A stretch of DNA of 64,000 nucleotides from assembly GCA_032209605.1 (NCBI GenBank), contig JASFXZ010000029.1:3983865-4047864 (forward strand), given 5' to 3'. Every line of letters starts with the position of its first letter. Positions within the stretch are counted from its first letter, which is position 1. Below are positions 13,101 to 24,300 of the stretch, piece after piece. Below the pieces are notes generated by a model that was given only the letters and a program-made list of their open reading frames with translations, ran no database searches and had not been told where the DNA came from. This DNA comes from Mactromeris polynyma (taxonomy: Eukaryota > Mollusca > Bivalvia > Venerida > Mactridae). Both the position numbers and the translations under genes were made by a program.

Positions 13101-14072
13101 CGAGTATCGGATATTTGCCATACTTCCGGGTGTCCCGAATGTTGATATTTGGCATACGTCCGGTGTGACGTCATTGTTTAGCGCGCCGACGTTCGGAAAT
13201 GAAACGTTAAACTGACGGGCGACATTAACTATCAGTATGGTTGATCCGCCTGATGGGATTTAGATGTCGATGGGTGTATTAAAGTTGGTAAAATCTGTGT
13301 GACAGATTATGAAGAAATTCAAACATTTAGTACAAACTACTTTAGAGCTATATAGCTTTTCTAGAAATATGATGTAGATTCTAAATCATTTCTTAAATAT
13401 TTATATTCAGGTTTTAAATGGACGATGTTCAAGGACTGTAAGAAAACAACTTCCAACATTCAAAAATGCTGGAGTGTCATGGAAGATGAATGCAACACTT
13501 CTAACTACAGAGTGACTAAAGTTCTTAGAATGAGTATAGAAGATGTTGCGTTGTTGTTTGACAGGCTTCCAAATCTGAAAATTATACAATTATTCAGAGA
13601 TCCAAGGGGTATTATCAATAGTCATATCTTTACTTCATGGTTTCCAGTTAAGGTACATAACTTGACCGCTATTGAACAGGATGTCAAAGCTAACTGCAAG
13701 AGAATTCATGGAGACATCCTGGCTGCACAAAGATTGGTGAAGAAATATCCGAACAGGATCAAGATTGTTCAGTACGAAGACATTGGTGGAAATATTTCAA
13801 AATTAGAAACACTGTATACTTTTATGGGTATGAAATGGACACCAGAAGTTAACGAGATTATAAACAAAGAAAACGGTAAGAAAGGGTCGAAAATTTTCAA
13901 CCGAGAATTCGCTTACCGGAAAACCCTTCCTTACAACATCGTGAAATTAATTGACAAACATTGTGAGAAAGCTATAAAATTACTTGGTCTTAGAATATTC
14001 TCCTCTGAACAACAGTTGAAAGATGCAAGGGTTAGTTCCATCGTGGACCATCTGACATTTGCTTTGGAGTGA
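4102..14072 (+). CDS. Carbohydrate sulfotransferase (CHST1/3-like, Golgi type II membrane), 3 exons
   Basis: Exons are 4102-4454, 12325-12434 and 13411-14072 (stop TGA), giving 1125 nt and 374 aa. The first and last long reading frames do not join in phase. A 110-nt exon with a tttcag acceptor and a gtaaaa donor bridges them exactly (phase 2, then phase 1). Residues about 7-27 form a signal-anchor membrane segment after a short cytoplasmic tail. The 5'-phosphosulfate loop is YMRSGSSYLGRL (about 68-79). The 3'-phosphate motif is FRDPRGIINSH (about 216-226), with H where many family members have R. The C-terminal RIKIVQYEDI and late LLGL are typical of the family. Such enzymes move sulfate from PAPS to galactose, GalNAc or GlcNAc residues on glycans in the Golgi; the acceptor sugar cannot be told here. 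The family is confident; the subfamily is uncertain. Confidence 0.9.
4455..7300. other. Intron 1 of sulfotransferase, 5' part: no gene seen
   Basis: The donor gtaagt is at 4455-4460. The following 2.8 kb is AT-rich with scattered oligo-A/T. I found no exon-like stretch with a plausible splice frame on either strand. A degenerate cttcgtcgcacttcgtgac simple repeat lies at about 7035-7090. Confidence 0.5.
7310..7770 (-). mobile_element. 3' end of a non-LTR retrotransposon (LINE fragment)
   Basis: On the minus strand, 7770-7504 encodes 88 residues with CNTGDIEDEYHFIIICP, then FHDLRKVFIKQYYY. This is the Cys/His 'EDE.HF...CP' tail found after the reverse transcriptase of many bivalve non-LTR elements. 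It is followed by about 190 bp of 3' sequence ending in a (TGTTC)n microsatellite (plus strand gaaca repeats at 7315-7340), as expected for a LINE 3' terminus. No reverse-transcriptase core is attached, so this is a 5'-truncated, dead insertion inside sulfotransferase intron 1. Confidence 0.7.
8270..8885. repeat. 35-bp minisatellite, about 17 units
   Basis: Tandem units of 35 bp have the landmarks aacatcttaactaccaac and aaacagctgtgaatacg. Some units lack the 'cg' and are 33 bp. The array lies in sulfotransferase intron 1 and passes directly into the related higher-order array that follows. Confidence 0.9.
8886..10705. repeat. Higher-order satellite, about 141-bp unit (53 + 88 bp)
   Basis: The unit measured at 9364-9504 is 53 bp then 88 bp. 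Each half starts aataaacatctgaacta and carries agctgtgtattcg. This 35-bp core matches the neighbouring minisatellite unit, with changes in the a/t pairs and in aac/cta. The short half contains an inverted repeat, tattcgc ... gcgaata around a 10-nt loop. The long half ends in tccgaactcacatctaact and a t-run followed by cgaat. About 12-13 units are present. Confidence 0.88.
10970..11092. repeat. Degenerate catcg simple repeat
   Basis: Imperfect repetition of catcgtgtcatcg / tatcgcatcg over about 120 bp, inside sulfotransferase intron 1. Open frames here are low-complexity artefacts (HRIVSSYR-type). Confidence 0.7.
11100..12045. repeat. Dispersed bivalve-type repeat, two related pieces
   Basis: Two diverged copies of the same text occur. 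Landmarks are gacaagttatttcgatattc at about 11729-11755 and its relative at about 11911-11936, and gacacgatttgtgacagac at both about 11138 and 11963. The right end reads caacatgtctcacccaatta. These gacaga/cggac-rich tails look like a known kind of molluscan interspersed repeat, which I cannot name. The 113-residue minus-strand frame across it shows no protein family signal. Confidence 0.55.
12435..13410. other. Intron 2 of sulfotransferase: no gene seen
   Basis: The donor gtaaaa is at 12435 and the acceptor attcag ends at 13410. The interior includes a short direct repetition of atatttgccatac/atatttggcatac around 13100-13160. No exon-like sequence or terminal repeats were found. Confidence 0.6.
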
Positions 14073-14565
14073 CACACGACTATGGAACTATTTATCGTGC
14101 ACCAGCGCCCAATTGTATAAACGTTTAACCAAGTACTTAAACTAACTAACTGGTTAAAATGTGGTTAAATCATGGTTATGAAATGTATAAAAAAATCTGG
14201 TAACTTTAACCGGACAAAAACCTTGGTTAAACTTACCCACCTCTAGTAGCTAGGTTAACAATTAACCAGGACGGTAACCAATCTATACGATCGTGAACGT
14301 GCAAATACAATGTATGTCCAATTGAGAAAAAACTAGAATATAACCACTGTTTATACAATTTTATGGAACGCCTTTGCTGCCTCGCTATGCACACTTTCTT
14401 TTTTATTCTGTTCAGTCTTTTCGCTATAACGTTCTGTGCACACAACTTTACACTGAATATAGTCATGATTACTGTATGTGTATTTATTATAGCATCTTGT
14501 CGAGTCACCATAAGGTCGTGTGTATACTGTTTTACATCGTTAAGTTATGTGTTATTATCATCATG
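14073..14565. other. Sulfotransferase 3' flank with TTAACC/GGTTAA-rich tract
   Basis: Between about 14120 and 14280 there are many ggttaa and ttaacc hexamers in both orientations, forming weak inverted repeats. No canonical AATAAA is obvious close to the stop codon, so the 3' end of the sulfotransferase transcript cannot be placed. Confidence 0.5.
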
Positions 14566-15299
14566 TTATGTGTATACATCATTGTACAGATCATTATATT
14601 ACGTCTTTACATCATTATGTGGTGTCAATACTGCATTATATTGTGAGAGTTATGCATTACTTTATGTGAATACTTATTTCGGCTATCGCCAGGTGCATAC
14701 ACCATTACGTTGCGTATAGTCATAATTGTAGTATTATTGTATTCATCATTATATCTTGTCGAGGCATCATATTATCTTATGTGTGTGCATTGTTATGTTA
14801 TTAATTATTGATAACTTAAACATTTGGCCATATAAATGAGATTCTAATTGTATAATCACAAGAGCATTTAAATGACATGGGCAAAAAAGAATATAGCAAT
14901 GGGGTTTAGGAACGGAATTCAAAGTCTTCATTTTTGAATTTAGGGGCTATGCAGAAAAGAATACCATGTATTTATTTGATAAATCCTAACAACCAATGTC
15001 TTTGTATAAAAAGCTTACATGTACATATATAAACACTACAAGAATATATTCTACTAAAATAAAGCAAAACACAAAATAGATATATAAATTACAGTTTAAC
15101 AGTAAGCACCAAAAAACACGTGTTTCGTCAACACTAGAAATATGCCAAACTAGAGATGTCACTAAATGTGACATACCCCATACCAGTAGTTGTCAGTACA
15201 TTTCTTACATGATAAAGAGATATTTAGCAGGTGATTCCCAAAAGTCGATGGACTGTGACTCCTTTATAAATTGTTAAACATAATAGCAACAAAACTGTG

Positions 15300-15780
15300 C
15301 CCAATACCCTACATACCCCTAAACTTTTCCGTAGGGGTATAATACATATTGTATTTTTTAATCCACTCCGAGATTACAAAAAGGCACAATCTGATAATAT
15401 AAGGCCTAAGAATATGTTTGTTTCAGGTTTCATGCCCAAAAAATAGGGTAGGTAGGTCGGAATTACAAACTCTAGAATATTATTTTCATCATCATGTTTC
15501 TATTAATCATTTATCATGATACGATTCTACACTATGAACAAAACTCGAATCATAATGTCCAACATATTCTGAGCATTTTTATTGATGATAGTACATAATA
15601 GATACAAGCCAAAACTGACAAAAAATAATACATAGAGGCATAGAAAAGACCTGTTCACTGCCCTATCCTGACCCAGGGGGATGAATTAAGCCAACTAATT
15701 CAACAAAAACGTATATATATTATTTAAAACCCAATATACATGTAAACACTTTCAGATGGAATTGAATGTAATTAGATTTG
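15300..15780. other. Unit A spacer downstream of nurim remnant
   Basis: Text shared with unit D at about 56850-57110 includes taggggtataatacatattg and acctgttcactgccctat. A short atacccctaaac/taggggtat inverted repeat is at about 15310-15340. No coding exon seen. Confidence 0.5.
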
Positions 15781-15804
15781 TTTGCAGCTGTAACATCATA
15801 AATA

Positions 15805-18139
15805 CCTTAGTAACTACATGAATACATGTACATATAATATTAATTGGAAACTGAGAATTTACAGCATAAGTAAGCAGTCAATGTTGTTGCAATGATTAGT
15901 CTACTACTGTTCCCCATGTAACAATACCTGAGGTGCGTTTGTTAGAGGTAAGGGATGTCAGTGAGAAGTCAGTGACGTCTAGAAAATGCTTGAACGCTTT
16001 GCTTGCAACAAAATGACGTGACGTCCAGACTGTAATGTTTTTATGTTGTATTATTATTGATGTGAATGTTCTCCAATGTGTAAGACAATAAAGTCTAAGA
16101 ATAAGCAAGAACGTGTTGATACTACAAGTTTAATCTTGGAACTGCCCAAAACTTAACAACATGTAATGGTCAAACAAGCATGTTATTCTATAGTCTGTTT
16201 CAAATACATGACACACGAGACCAGACGACAATGTTCTGCCTGAACACAATTTTGTTTAGCAAAAAAGCACTGTCGGATCACGCTACTGATCTGGAGATAG
16301 GGACTATGTTTCCTACATCAAAGAAACGACACTACTACTTACCGCTAGGTAGGTCCTACCTCTAAAAACGTGCCTCTGCATTGCACACAATCCTAAACTC
16401 TGTGAAATAGCCAATAAAGACATTATTTATTCATTTTATAAGTAAAAAACTGGGAACATTTCCGCACAAAGTCCAGCCCATTAATTACCTGTTTGATTCC
16501 AAGGAAATGCAGAGGTTCCATAACAAGAACTTGTAGAAATAATAACAACCACAAGCCTAGTGAGAGCCCTGAGAACCACAATTGTCTGCAAAATCAAGTT
16601 CACAAAATTAGGTGGCACTTCATTGGACACCGGCCGGCTGACGCCGTCTTGTATTCGGCGTACGCCGGTCATGTGACTTGGCTTGATGCGAAACAAGTGA
16701 TACCGGCGTAAACAAATATGTCGGCTTTGTTGACTTCTGTCGTGGTGCATATGGCAATCGACGAAACCATAACATTAAATCGTTATAGCTGCATATCACA
16801 AAATGTTAATCAGGCTGGGAAATAGTGCCGATCGAGGTAAATACCCCAATCTGGATATAATACACCGATCGAGGTATTTTAAGAACAAAAGAATGTGAAA
16901 ATATTATCCACAAGCGCATACCCGCTGTAGCCTATTTCTGCGATAGGGATCTACCTCTTTCCAAGGACAGTAAACCCAGACCCACTGAGTTTCGCAGTAA
17001 CTGCGCCCACTCAGCATCCCTCTGTGCAGCAACTGGGAGTCTGGGTGGGTATGGGTCGATTATGTTTTGAAAGGACTAGGGTTCTAGTGTAGTGTTGTGT
17101 TACACTGACCATGTATTTTCATGTGATATTTTTAATTGTAGAACATTATAACACATTCTTTTGTTTCGAAAATACCTCGATCGGGGTATGATACCTGTTA
17201 TACCTGCTGCCACATCCAAAAGAGTGCGGCCAAGGGGTTAATCGACTCATGTCACGGAAACCCCATATTTACTCTTGAAATATTTGTCAACATTTTTTTG
17301 AAGCTATTCACACTGGAGCTGGTTACCAACATAAATGACATAAATGACATAAATGACATATTCCGGAAGACCATTTCATGCATTAATTCTTCTTCTTGAG
17401 AAGAAGTTGTGTCTAAAACCATGATTGGGGTATATACCTCCGATTTGCAATAATCCCCAGTCTTTTAATTGGTTATAAACTCATAATTATTATTATTTAT
17501 CAGTTTTAAGCATATTGTCACTGACTGGCTACGAAATAGTATACATGTACGAAACGAAATGGGCCCGAATCCTTTGTCGGCATTAATACGGTATTAACAG
17601 CAATAAGGGGCCTTTAAACAATGGCTATTGAAGTATACGATATTGAAATATGCTAAAACGACCCTAAAATGATTGTTTCCGGCCAATTACAACTCTAGAA
17701 CCTACCGACTAGACATTTTCCGCAATATTGGATAACCGTTCGCCGCTCGTCTTTGACCGGCACAGTTCGGGGCATTGCGGAGCACGCCAGGTAACATCGC
17801 CGGGTTTAAACGAGTGGTTCGCCGGTAAAACGGCGTGCGCCGGCGTACGCCGCATGAGCGAATGAAGTGCCACCTTAATGTATACTTGTTTAATTGTTTA
17901 CGATATTTAAAACAGATTTTAGAAAACTGCTTATGCTAGTGAGTGTTTATTCCATTAAGGTGCGAATCAAAAGTAGCGAAATTTATTAGGACGAATATGA
18001 TCAGCTTTCTGTGACTCTATACCTGTTCATTGTCCGGATAAACTAATCCAGATATAAATGGTATGAAATAAGACATTACAAAAACAATAGCAAAAGTTGA
18101 CAGAGCGGGGGTCACAGCAGAAATATATGCCGAAACCAT
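15805..18139 (-). pseudogene. NRM: Nurim (NRM) pseudogene, unit A
   Basis: Exon 1 (18139-18023) begins MVSAYISAVTPALSTFAIVF and stays open. It is 117 nt against 118 in the intact copy, because one base is missing near its end, so the frame is broken at the splice. The 167-nt second exon is not found. Exon 3 survives only as its 3' part (about 16557-16489, with the splice donor end kept). Exon 4 survives only as its 3' part (about 15902-15808). A 1.26-kb Harbinger-like element sits between exon 1 and the exon 3 remnant. It is clearly non-functional as an inner-nuclear-membrane protein gene. Identity rests on nucleotide similarity to the intact unit D copy. Confidence 0.85.
16611..17874. mobile_element. 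PIF/Harbinger-like non-autonomous DNA transposon, 1264 bp
   Basis: The ends are ggtggcacttcatt... and ...aatgaagtgccacc, a terminal inverted repeat of at least 14 bp. GC-rich sub-terminal regions (cggcgtacgccgg) extend it imperfectly. The element is flanked by TTA on both sides (16608-16610 and 17875-17877), the target duplication typical of PIF/Harbinger. Unit C has the same flanking text uninterrupted at about 45080-45115 (cacaaaatcaatggatact), which is an empty paralogous site. No transposase frame was found. Internal gatcgaggta motifs recur in direct and inverted orientation (about 16830, 16865, 17172). Confidence 0.85.
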
Positions 18140-18313
18140 CGTGAAATATTCTGCAGACACTCAAATAAAAGATCAGTTCTCTCCCTTGTATTGATGCGGA
18201 AAGGGAAACTACTCTATTTTCTTTACATGTTAGTGGAACGGATAGGTTCATTTATCAGGACATTGCGGCTCGTGACAGTTCACAATCTAGAATAATACCA
18301 TAATTTCATAAGA
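18140..18313. promoter_or_regulatory. Bidirectional promoter between NRM remnant and reductase copy A
   Basis: A 174-bp gap separates the two divergent start codons and is conserved in all four units. Landmarks are ctctcccttgtattgatgcg, aaagggaaactactctat, agtggaacggatagg and cgtgacagttcac. No TATA box is seen. The reductase start context agaATGG (A at -3, G at +4) is strong. In this unit the nurim side is dead, so only reductase transcription is expected. Confidence 0.55.
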
Positions 18314-21300
18314 ATGGCTGCGAAAAAACTACCCGCATCTATTAAGAAGCTTGTTGCTACTAGCCCAAGCACAAAGTTTCGTGAGGTGGTCAAAATCGCC
18401 ACTGAGCCTACGCCTAAGCCAGGTGATGGGGAGGTTTTGGTGAAGAACAGGTGAGTTTATTCCAATCATTTGATTCTTCTATCTGTTTTAAACACGATCT
18501 AAGTGTTGTTATATTTTGCGATTTGAGTTGCAAGTTCACATGCCATTTGCATGGTCTAATACAGACGATAGATCTCTATATATGTAGAAAGAGGAATAGA
18601 TCTATATGCCAAGGGGAAAAGCATGCCTGCCCTGCGTTCAGTAAAGGTATTTGCGGCTCACATTTGTAACGTTTCGTGACGTTTTGCAATTTGGTTCCAC
18701 GTGTGCAGTCAATGTAATACGGTTGGCAAGGGAAAACGTTTCAGTCATGGTGAATACCCATCGGACAGTCGGACCTTACCGATAAAAAACTGTCGGGTCC
18801 GATGCAGAAGACCTGTGTTTCAGTCCGTATGTCCGATACGGTACGGTACGGATCGGACGGGTTAAGCAGCATCCGTTGATGCTTACACAACGCGATCTTC
18901 TTACGCGCACCGATTGTCTGCACATTCGCTTGTCTTTCGGACAATTAATCTTTGATTGTGTCGTCAAAAAGGCTTTTCAGGAGTGAATGTCAAAGTTAAT
19001 CATATTTTTTTAAATGTTTTTTTTATCGAATACGCCAAAAATATGCCCTTTTCAATTTGATTTGTTAACTTTCACTTTGAAACGAGCACGAAATCCTGTC
19101 AGAAAATGGAAAAAAAACTTTTAAATGGTTCTTCTCTTGGAAAACTCCGCAAAATTTTGCGTTGTAGACGATTGGTAGAGTTGTCAAAATGGACATTTCT
19201 GGAATGTTTTTTTATTTTTCGAGTTCAATGCGGTACAATTCAACTCAATATCTTCGATATATTTCGACAACCCGCAATACATAGATCTCACATCTACGTA
19301 ATTTACCACCCTTGTTCTGAAGTTAGATTTGGGAAAAATAAGTGAAACAGTAAATCACGCATACGTCTTTTCAGTCACAATTGACTTTTAGCGATATGGG
19401 ATCAAACTCATAACCCCCTCAACACTGATGATGTGCACTATTGACTGTATACCCGTGCAGCCATCTCATACATCTTGCATTGTTTTAATAAACTAAGGGA
19501 AAAACCAGCCTGTATGCAGGCATTGCCTTACTTTTTTCAGAGCTCTTTTGGACAAGTTGCTCAGCCAACTTTTACCACTCGCCCTTAATCATCACCCTTT
19601 GGACCCTTGAAAACTGGTCTTCATATTGAGGTGGTCTTAATGTTGAGGTTAAATTAAGATCAAAACAGTGAAAACGGTCTTGAAAATTGTGTTCTTAATT
19701 TTGAGATGGTCTTATTATTGAGGTGGTCTTTAAGTGAGGTTTTACTGTAACACTGATTTGTAAAAAGCCAAAAGTCACAATTATGTTTGTTTACAATTTG
19801 TTACAGTCGTGGATGGATTTCATTTTTTCTCTATTTCCAAAACATAAATTCCTAAAATTTAAGCACATGCCTGTTTTGGCTAGCTGTCATGAATTTCTGC
19901 CAGCCCAAAATTAAAGCTACTAATCCTGGGCTTTCCATGAAGACTGGATGTGGGGCTCAAACTTACAATGAAAACTATGTTGACTGTATTATGGTCTGCA
20001 TTCAAGGTTCCGTGCCTTGAGAGCTGAACTACCATCATAAAACTCTAGGGACTCCCATTTTCAACTTGCTGTGCATCCCTGGGACCCCTAAAATAAACAT
20101 TTGGCGAGTATAAACTACGTATCTAGGACCCTACAAATTGACTAAGGACCCCCCAATTTGTCAAACACAAGGGTCCAATTAAGGGCCCCTAGCTGAAAAA
20201 TCATAGGGAAACTCTGAACCAGAATCTAGTCAATATACAATTTGCAAGTTAAAAAATGGAATTCATTAGATGATCCGGTACATATATGTTGTTTTTAAAG
20301 TATAATACTTATAGTACAACCTGCTATATTTTTAGGTTTGTTGGTATCAATGCTTCAGACATTAACTTTACATCTGGCAGATATGACCCTAATGCTAAAT
20401 ATCCCCTGGAGACTGGATTTGAGGTGAGTCAAACCAACATATATAGTAGTACATGAAGTAAAAGTTCGACAAATACAGTTGGACCTCGTTCATTTAAATT
20501 CATCGGGTCGGAAATTTTATCACGAATTATACAGAGATTCGAATAGCCCATTTTGATTTGGAGTGCATAAGAAGATACATTCGGACCTGATATTTATTTT
20601 GGATGACGCCAAGTATTCGGATGGAAGCTTGTCGAATAAACGAGGTCTGACTGTATTTGTAGGTTCAACTCTGTTAGATATTTTATAGCAATTAATTCCA
20701 TATTGTTGATATTTATTTTGGATGATGCCAAGTATTTGGATGGAAGCTTGTCGAATAAACGATGTCTGATAAACTTCTACTCTGTTAGATATTTTATAGC
20801 AATATTGTTGATATTAATACATTGTATTAATTATTATTATTATGCCTGTAATTCATAAAGGCTAATTTATGATTACATTATTAATCTGGATTTTCTGAAT
20901 ATACATATTATATTTTCCTATGCATGTTAGAAGAAAGCAATGTGTTTATTTTGTAGGCTGTTGGTGAAATTGTAGCATGTGGTCCCAACACCCCATACAA
21001 GCCAGGACAAGCTGTCATGTATTGTCAATATGGTGCTTTTAGTGACTACAAGGTAAATTTTATATTAATTGGTCACCATCAACCTTCTAGAGTTATCTCC
21101 CTTTACCTCTTCAAAAGTTCTCTTCCATTTATCCCTTCTAGAGTTATCTCCTTCATTTCTATAGCATGTATAATGTGAAAAAATGCTAGACTACTTGTAC
21201 TATATAAGTAAGTAAAATTAAGTTAATCTTTGTAGCGGATCCATAGTCCAGTGGTAACACGCTTGACTTGTAATCCAGGGATCACAGGTTCGATTTCCCG

Positions 21301-24300
21301 CTCCATCACTGACCGTACTAACAGTCTTTCGGACGAGAATTTGAACAACCGAGGTCCCGTGTATGATGCTTTACATCGAGCACGTAAAAGAACCAGGGGT
21401 GCTTCTGGAACTGGGACATCTCCTGTATCATGCACTATCCTCCAAAAATATAAAATGACTAACAATCTTTCATATTGTCCATATTGAAAACTTTCTTCGT
21501 AACTATGTTGTCGTCCATTTAAATGAGTCTGTTCCACATGTGAATCATAGTCCCCCCCTCCATCTACGATACATACATGGTAACCAGCCAGTGTCACGAT
21601 GTACACCAAGATGGTAATGTATGGCTCTGTTCTAAACATTGTCTAATTGTTGATAGGCTTTATATCCCCGTACAGAGGAACACTAATCTAGTATAGGCAC
21701 AACACATGAATTATATAGTTTTTCGATTTATTTAAATCCGAATTTCATGTTACGAATTTTGCTGATACCCAAGGCACGATCTGATCCCATTCCTAATGAT
21801 GCGCTATTTAATGTAAAGTTGTGGGTTTCATGGAATATCACCCCAGAATATTTATAACTACTGACTGTTTCAAGCGACGTTTCACCAAGTTTGCATACAG
21901 ATTCACTTTGGACTGTTCTATTGTCTCTAAAATGAATACATTTTTCAGCATTAATTAAAACTCTCCATCATCTGCACCAATATTATACTGTGTCTAATGT
22001 AGTTTGCAGTTTATCCTCGCTATCAGCCATCAAAACTATGTCATCAGCATACATTAGAATCAATAATTTATCGTTGCCTATTTAGATACCAATGTCGAGG
22101 TCGTTACTTTCTTGTACCAAATCATTCGCAATACTGAAAATAAGATAGTGGTAGACAACAAACTTGTTTCACTAAAACCATTTTACATTTATCCGCACAC
22201 ATGACACATAATTAGCATATATCGTTTTGTCAGAGTTGTATACTAGTGATTTTCCGTCGACTTTAAGCAATACAATTTTGTAAAGCAACATGTCTGTGTT
22301 TAGATAGTCAAAACAGCGATTCAAGTCAATGACATGTATACATATAGTATAGAAGGGACAAATGGGAGATAACTATAGAAGGGATAAAGGGAGATAATTC
22401 TTGGAAGGGATAAAGGGTGAAATCTCCTGTGAAAAAAGTGTTGTTGTTTTTTTGATGTACCAACAGCTTTCCATATAAATTGGTTTGGTAATTAAAAGGA
22501 TATATATGTTTCTGTGGTGTATTTTGTTCTGAACATGTCCTCGGATGTTGATTTTTGTAAACATTTAGCTTTCAATTGTTGGTTTTGTGTGTTGAATTGT
22601 GTTCAGTCTTATTTTATATTTTTCAACAGTTGCTGAAGGCAAATATTGTTGTACCTTTACCAGATCTGAAAGCTGAATATTTGCCATTTATATTGAGTGG
22701 AAACACCGCAGCAATATCTCTGGACAAGGTATGTCACCACTAAAAGGTGTAATACAGTGCAACCTCTCCAGAGCAACACACACCCTGTGGGAGTCACATA
22801 TTTTACTGTTGTTGAGACATTGTTGTTCTGAAGGGGTTAATGTGGCATTACATATATTTTCTGTAATTACTGTATGTAAAACTTTCTTACATACTTGCTA
22901 AAGAATGACATTTTTACATTTTATTTCATGGAATGTGACATAGTTTGCAATAAACAAAACATTTGACTTTTTTCAAAGAAACTTGGCTGTCACTAAGGAA
23001 CTCAATGCATAAACTGTGACTATTTTTGTATAATACTATACAGCCTTATAAGACTGAAATTGGTAAGTTTTATGTAACACAACTGAACATTTATAAGATG
23101 TAAACACAAATGATAAGACTTTATTTGTTAAGCATTGATATATTTTGATGCAGGAATTTCACTAAAATCATCTTTTTGTATACACGTTATTTTACATGTT
23201 ACCATGGTTACAGGTTGGTGACATTAAGGCAGGGGAGACAGTTTTGATTACAGCTGCAGCTGGTGGTACTGGTCAAATAGCTGTAAGTATGTTACCGTGT
23301 AATTTCTTTCTACTAGGGTATATCTTAATATAAGGTCTTCCAAATGTGTTACAGTTTCTTTCAACAATTGTAATAACTTAACTTGATGCTCACACAGATG
23401 CTCAATTTTAGACGATTCATGAATAACTGATATAAATGGAGCCCCAAAAAATGAACTGTGAGTTTTTTAGTTCCACAGAAAGCTAGTGTGAAGCTGATTT
23501 TAAGGTATAATTGTATGTAAATTTAAAATAATCTAGAATGATGGCTGTTTTCTGTTTATAAAATGTATAGTTCAGGTTTTAACATCTTTGAATCCATTTT
23601 AATGTTTTACTTTATGTATTTTCTGACTGGAGGCTGATTTATTTGCATAGACTGTTCTTGGCATCTGGAAGAAAATTCTTGTGATGGTCATTTTTGTGTT
23701 TCACTGTCTCTGTTAACAAAACATTTAATCAGCTTTCCAACAAGTGGATTGTTTGGACGAACCCAATTATAAATTTGTGTAACCATATATATGTCTGTTT
23801 ATTTCAAATGCCTTTTTTTCTATTTCAGGTCCAGTGGGCAAAACTGAAAGGTTGTCATGTTATAGGAACATGTTCATCAGAGGAGAAAGTCAAGTTTCTG
23901 AAGGTAAATGAATGCATAATAACTATCTTGTAGTTAGTATTAATGTCATGATCAATATTTTCATCAAAAACAACTTCCTGATCAATGTGTTTACCTTGTA
24001 GAATAGCAGTTTCAATTGCATCCACAACTTTTAAACATCGTGACAAGGGGATTCTAATTATTTCTTCTATTAAACATACTATGATACATATCAAGCTGAT
24101 AATGCAGTGTATTGTTGTTTCAGGACCTGGGCTGTGACAGACCTGTCAATTATAACACTGAAAATCTGAGAGATGTTCTGAAGAAAGAATATCCTGTATG
24201 TATTTAATGGTACTCAAAAATCAGTCTTTATATGAAATTTGACTAGTTGCTTGATGATATTAAATATCTAATGATTGTTAATTTATCAACACCATGCTAA

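Larger units (their letters stand above)
21080..22290. mobile_element. Composite insertion in intron 3 of copy A (SINE + LINE)
   Basis: Introns 3 of copies B and C run from caccatcaacctt straight to caacatgtctgtgtttagat. In copy A about 1.2 kb lies between these landmarks. It holds ttatctccctt repeats, a tRNA-headed SINE and a minus-strand reverse-transcriptase fragment. The exons on either side are unaffected. Confidence 0.75.

Noticed and set aside
14363..14719. 118-residue hydrophobic frame after the sulfotransferase
   Set aside because: Y/C/S/L-rich text from cattatatt/tgtgt low-complexity DNA; homologous positions in units B and C do not keep the frame.
21237..21310. Possible functional tRNA gene (A and B boxes present)
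   Set aside because: The 5' and 3' ends do not pair as an acceptor stem and a conserved SINE body follows, so it is a tRNA-derived SINE.
21223..21639. 138-residue minus-strand open frame
   Set aside because: It runs antisense across the SINE and has no domain signal; composition follows the repeat.
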